NCBI GenBank assembly: GCA_023429825.1
Contig: JAEZDC010000022.1
Coordinates: 1-26,175 of the forward strand
Length of the DNA stretch: 26,175 bases
Source: Bacteroidota bacterium
GTDB lineage: Bacteria > Bacteroidota > Bacteroidia > Chitinophagales > Chitinophagaceae
Reading direction: 5' to 3'
Within the stretch, counting starts at the first letter, position 1, and every line of letters starts with the position of its first letter. A program made the translations under genes and the position numbers. Below the pieces are notes generated by a model. The model searched no databases and was not told the DNA's origin. It worked only from the letters and a program-made list of their open reading frames with translations. Shown here piece after piece: positions 23,150-26,175 of the stretch.

Positions 23150-24193
23150 CTAATTTCTTGAGTTAACCCATTTGTGGTTTAACGATCGTAGCCACGTCAT
23201 AGAAGGAAGCTCAATATACTTATGCGCCAGCCAGGCTGCAAGCATGATCACTGAAATAGGTAATAGCAGAAAAATGATAGGATAATCAGAAAGATAAGGC
23301 CGTGTATAATTCATTATCACATATCCAATATTCTGGTGAAGGAGATATAAAGGGAAAGATATCTTACCCAAGAATAATAAAGGCTTCCAACTCAACCAAC
23401 TTAACCGGCCTAGAATGAATAGATAAAATACAACGTACAATCCTCCGCAAATAATTTTAGCCGATAAGATTTCAAAGTTGTTGACAGAAGTTGCCATGCA
23501 CAACACCAGCAATAAATGTATATGCCAGCGATTCTGATATTCTTTTACCAGTAGCTTAAAAAATAGAATGCCGGCAAAAAAGAAAGAACCCCAGTCAGTA
23601 AGTGTTATAGAAGCAACAAAAGGCGGGAATTCAAATAAAAATGTATGTACCCAGTTAAGCAGGAGGACTGTTATTCCCCAAACAAAAAATAATCCCTGTC
23701 TTTTAAAGCTGAAGATTATCGCCATGGCTATATAGAAAAAGAATTCCGGAACCAATGACCAGTAAGCTCCATCGATAGTGCTTTTTCCAAACACCGTTGG
23801 GATCATAGTCAAATTAGCCGGCAAATGGTATGCTGAGCGTTCTCTTCCTGGTAAACCACACAAGTAAACTACAAGAAAGGTGGTGAACAAACAAAACCAG
23901 AATATGGGATATAACCGTGAAAAACGTTTGTACAAAAAACCTGCAGTGAATGTTGTATGCTTCAGTGTGAGAAAAATCACAAAGCCACTGATAATGAAAA
24001 AGAAAAACACTCCCATATAACCATATGCAAAATCAAACGAGTCATCAAATACATTTCCATAAAATTTTCTGTAAACTTTTGTATAATGATAGATCATCAC
24101 AGATAATGCAGCCAATCCTCTAAAGGCATCCAGGGTTGCGATCCTCGTCACAGCTAAGTTTTTACTAAAATAAAGAGAATAACTCTGTAGCAT
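23150..24193 (-). CDS. Acyltransferase family 3 membrane protein (OafA/YrhL-like)
   Basis: An integral membrane protein with about ten hydrophobic segments. The family signature LDAFRGLAALSVMIYHY (with the conserved Arg and the catalytic-type His) is close to the N terminus, followed by FFFFIISGFVIF, RFSRLYPIFW, and YWSLVPEFFFY. These enzymes move acetyl or other acyl groups from the cytoplasm to extracellular or periplasmic glycans and lipids. The frame stays open up to 24397, but that part would overlap the divergent M23 gene and looks unlike the family. ATG 24193 (347 residues) places the motif about 19 residues in, as in homologues; ATG 24217 (355 residues) is the alternative and would start back-to-back with the M23 ATG. 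The substrate is unknown and no glycan gene cluster is adjacent. The gene ends 155 nt before carB on the same strand. Confidence 0.88.
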   Translation of the reverse strand: MLQSYSLYFSKNLAVTRIATLDAFRGLAALSVMIYHYTKVYRKFYGNVFDDSFDFAYGYMGVFFFFIISGFVIFLTLKHTTFTAGFLYKRFSRLYPIFWFCLFTTFLVVYLCGLPGRERSAYHLPANLTMIPTVFGKSTIDGAYWSLVPEFFFYIAMAIIFSFKRQGLFFVWGITVLLLNWVHTFLFEFPPFVASITLTDWGSFFFAGILFFKLLVKEYQNRWHIHLLLVLCMATSVNNFEILSAKIICGGLYVVFYLFILGRLSWLSWKPLLFLGKISFPLYLLHQNIGYVIMNYTRPYLSDYPIIFLLLPISVIMLAAWLAHKYIELPSMTWLRSLNHKWVNSRN

Positions 24194-24204
24194 CTGTGAA
24201 AATG

Positions 24205-24212
24205 TATTTTTG
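24205..24212 (+). promoter_or_regulatory. Exact -7 promoter match directly before the M23 start codon
   Basis: TATTTTTG fits TAnnTTTG exactly and ends 5 nt before the ATG at 24218. Transcription would start at or next to the ATG, implying a leaderless or nearly leaderless mRNA. No TTTG is present 19 nt upstream, so it may be chance. Confidence 0.3.
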
Positions 24213-24217
24213 AACAT

Positions 24218-25981
24218 ATGAGGAAACGATCGGTCTTTATTGGTGCCTGTCTTCTTTTTTTCGTAACAGGCGTAATGGCTCAATATCCAAGAGGTTATTT
24301 CAGAAATCCTTTGGATATACCTATGCAGCTCGTCACCAATTTCGGTGAATTGCGTACGGATCATTTTCACATGGGACTTGATATCCGAACACAGCAAAGA
24401 GAAAACCTGCCTGTGTACGCTGCCGCCGAAGGTTATATTAGTAGAGTTGAAATTGAAGAAGGCGGTTATGGCAGGTGTTTATATGTAACCCACCCTAACG
24501 GATTTACTACCATCTACGCCCATCTGAATGACTTTTTTCCGCAGCTACAGCAATATGTAAAAGACAAGCAGTATAAAGAAGAGCAATGGGAACAATCTAT
24601 TGAGTTAGATCCAGGCCTGTTTCCTGTTCAGAAAGGTTCCTTCATTGCATATAGCGGGAATACAGGTGCATCGCAGGGACCTCACCTTCATTTCGAGATA
24701 ATGGAAACTGCCAGTTGGAAAAGGATAAATCCTTTGTTATTTGATTTTGAGGTAGCAGATGATAAAAAGCCTTTCATCAACAGGTTTTTTGTATATGACA
24801 GGAATTATAGTACTTATTCGACAAAACCTAAAGAGATCTCAATCAAAAATACTGGTAGTATATACACAACCAAAGATTCAATAGTTGAAATCCCTTCTAA
24901 CAAGATCAGCTTTGGCTTTTTTGGAGAGGATATGGGCAACACATCCTCTTTCCGTTATGGAATTTACGAAACAGAATTATGGGTGGATAGCATTAAAAAG
25001 TTTAGTTACAAACTGGACGGCTTTGATTATAAAGAAAGCCGTTATATGAACGCCTGTGTAGATTATAAAACCAAATACGAAAGAGGAAATTATATAAAGC
25101 ATTTATCTATCCTTCCCGGCAATGATCTGAATATTTTTGACAGGAAGGCGGGTGATGGTGTTATTCATCTTACAGATACCCTACCTCATTCAGTTCACTT
25201 AATTGCAAGAGATGAATTTGGTAATGAAAGTGTTCTTCAATTTCATTATGTGTGGAAGCCTGCAGCTTACCAACCCTTATTTTTCACACAACAAACCATT
25301 CCATTCAAACCGAATGAATCCAACTACTACGAAGCCGAGAATATCAACATAAGTTTACCGGATAATGCTCTTTATGATACTGTCAGCTTTTTCTATGCTG
25401 CCAGGACCGACGCCGGTAAAACTGTACATCAATTACACAATGGTACGGTACCTTTGCAGGAGCCTTATATTGTTGTAATGAGTAATCAAAAGTTCTCTAC
25501 TCCTTCTAAAGTATTAATGTATTTAAGCAACAATCGTTACAGGCAGATACTTAAGCCGGCATATAAAGGCAACGGATTTTATGAAAGCAGCTTCAATCAA
25601 TTCGGAAATTTGTCTTTACTGCAGGACGAAGTCATTCCTGTAATTACAACTTCCGGATGGCGTAAAGACAAGCTGTTTGCACAGGAAGGAACATTGCGTA
25701 TCAAAGCAACGGATAACATTGGTGGCATTCAAAAATTCAGAGGTGAGTTGGATGGGAAATGGATATTGTTTGAAAAGAAAGGAAGCATTTTTACTTACAG
25801 GTTTGATGAAAAATGCTCGTTAGGAAAACATGAACTGAAAATAATTGCTGAAGATGCAGTAGGTAATAAAAGTATAAGAACATATAATTTTGAACTGCGG
25901 GAAAAACTTCCGGTAGTTAAAAAGAAAAAGAAAGTAGTCAAGAAAAAGAAAAATGGCAACACATCTAAAAGAAAGCGATAA
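24218..25981 (+). CDS. Secreted M23 (LytM-type) metallopeptidase
   Basis: A 587-residue protein with a signal peptide (MRKRSVFIGACLLFFVTGVMA|Q in parts: VFIGACLLFFVTGVMAQ). The M23 domain is at the N-terminal side (about 35-175): HFHMGLD with zinc ligands His51 and Asp55, YAHLND with His102, and GPHLHFE with His156 and His158. These enzymes cut peptidoglycan cross-bridges, or act as scaffolds if inactive; all expected metal residues are present, so activity is inferred. The remaining about 400 residues are beta-rich with no recognised family, probably Ig-like near 490-570. The last about 20 residues are almost all Lys/Arg (VVKKKKKVVKKKK type), an unusual basic tail. The start is fixed by the signal peptide. 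It is divergent from the acyltransferase, and its last 29 nt overlap the next gene. Confidence 0.92.
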   Translation: MRKRSVFIGACLLFFVTGVMAQYPRGYFRNPLDIPMQLVTNFGELRTDHFHMGLDIRTQQRENLPVYAAAEGYISRVEIEEGGYGRCLYVTHPNGFTTIYAHLNDFFPQLQQYVKDKQYKEEQWEQSIELDPGLFPVQKGSFIAYSGNTGASQGPHLHFEIMETASWKRINPLLFDFEVADDKKPFINRFFVYDRNYSTYSTKPKEISIKNTGSIYTTKDSIVEIPSNKISFGFFGEDMGNTSSFRYGIYETELWVDSIKKFSYKLDGFDYKESRYMNACVDYKTKYERGNYIKHLSILPGNDLNIFDRKAGDGVIHLTDTLPHSVHLIARDEFGNESVLQFHYVWKPAAYQPLFFTQQTIPFKPNESNYYEAENINISLPDNALYDTVSFFYAARTDAGKTVHQLHNGTVPLQEPYIVVMSNQKFSTPSKVLMYLSNNRYRQILKPAYKGNGFYESSFNQFGNLSLLQDEVIPVITTSGWRKDKLFAQEGTLRIKATDNIGGIQKFRGELDGKWILFEKKGSIFTYRFDEKCSLGKHELKIIAEDAVGNKSIRTYNFELREKLPVVKKKKKVVKKKKNGNTSKRKR

Positions 25982-26175
25982 AGCTCCGGCATTCACTGGT
26001 GTAGATCAGAATGGCAAGAAAGTATCTCTAAGTGACTATAAAGGGAAGAAGGTGGTTTTGTTCTTTTATCCTGAGGATGATACGCCAACTTGTACCATCC
26101 AGGCTTGTAATCTCAGGGATAACCATAGCTTATTAAAAAAAGAAGGATTTGAAGTGCTGGGTGTAAGTCCTGATG
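25953..26175 (+). CDS. bcp: Bcp-type thioredoxin-dependent peroxiredoxin, N-terminal part (3' end outside window)
   Basis: Translation from the ATG at 25953 gives MATHLKESDKAPAFTGVDQN followed by GKKVSLSDYKGKKVVLFFYP and EDDTPTCTIQACNLRDN, running off the window after 74 codons. The motif FYPEDDTPTCT with Cys47 as peroxidatic residue and Cys52 five residues later is the atypical 2-Cys Bcp/PrxQ arrangement. These enzymes reduce hydroperoxides with thioredoxin as donor. The start overlaps the M23 gene by 29 nt in a different frame (25953-25981), so the two are co-transcribed and probably translationally coupled. The gene is shorter than the usual about 150 residues only because of the window edge. 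Confidence 0.95.
   Translation, partial: MATHLKESDKAPAFTGVDQNGKKVSLSDYKGKKVVLFFYPEDDTPTCTIQACNLRDNHSLLKKEGFEVLGVSPD

Noticed and set aside
24194..24397. N-terminal extension of the acyltransferase to an ATG at 24397
   Set aside because: It overlaps the signal peptide and M23 domain of the divergent gene and lacks acyltransferase features; the family motif sits correctly from 24193 or 24217.
1..26175. tRNA, rRNA, insertion sequence or phage genes
   Set aside because: None was recognised on either strand; no cloverleaf-like segment, transposase or integrase motif was seen.

Overview
The window looks like a chromosomal segment from a member of the Bacteroidota, most likely the Chitinophagia (inference). 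The clues are a type IX secretion (T9SS) type B cargo protein next to a PorP/SprF-family membrane protein, an S46 dipeptidyl peptidase, a fused alpha/beta 2-oxoacid dehydrogenase E1, a GHL10 lipoprotein/glycosidase-like gene, start codons without obvious Shine-Dalgarno sequences, and several matches to the Bacteroidota -7 promoter consensus TAnnTTTG. No tRNA, rRNA, CRISPR array, transposase or phage gene was seen.

Left part (1-9042). The window opens inside a radical SAM/SPASM gene (+). A MarR regulator (+) follows, with a perfect palindrome just upstream of its start, and it overlaps a secreted GHL10 glycosidase-like gene (+). A MerR-type regulator and a monothiol thioredoxin-fold lipoprotein form a two-gene minus-strand unit that converges on the GHL10 gene with 2 nt between stops. 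Next come an S46 DPP7-like peptidase (-) with a hairpin terminator and a good promoter, the divergent E1 alpha-beta fusion (+), and an L,D-transpeptidase-like gene (-) whose stop codon abuts the E1 stop.

Central part (9136-19742), all on the minus strand. A T9SS unit comprises a giant 2688-residue PKD/Ig-like surface protein with a type B sorting domain and, 77 nt downstream, a PorP/SprF partner, followed by an AI-2E family transporter. The spacer between the giant gene and porP/sprF is mostly a degenerate 7-bp repeat array that runs across the giant gene's stop codon. The only long gene-free stretch (19371-19742) holds a promoter candidate with an overlapping palindrome, a nested hairpin, an intrinsic terminator and a five-unit 11-bp tandem repeat.

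Right part (19743-26175). A MATE efflux pump (-) is followed by a carB gene (-) that encodes only the N-terminal half of carbamoyl-phosphate synthase large subunit, ending cleanly at the inter-half boundary, and by a membrane acyltransferase (-). The acyltransferase is divergent from a secreted M23 peptidase (+) with essentially no intergenic space. The M23 gene overlaps the start of a Bcp-type peroxiredoxin that runs off the window.

Most genes are ordinary housekeeping or envelope functions. The parts most worth a second look are the split carB, the giant T9SS cargo/partner pair with its repeat-filled spacer, the structured 19.4-19.7 kb intergenic region, and the compressed divergent start at 24.2 kb.
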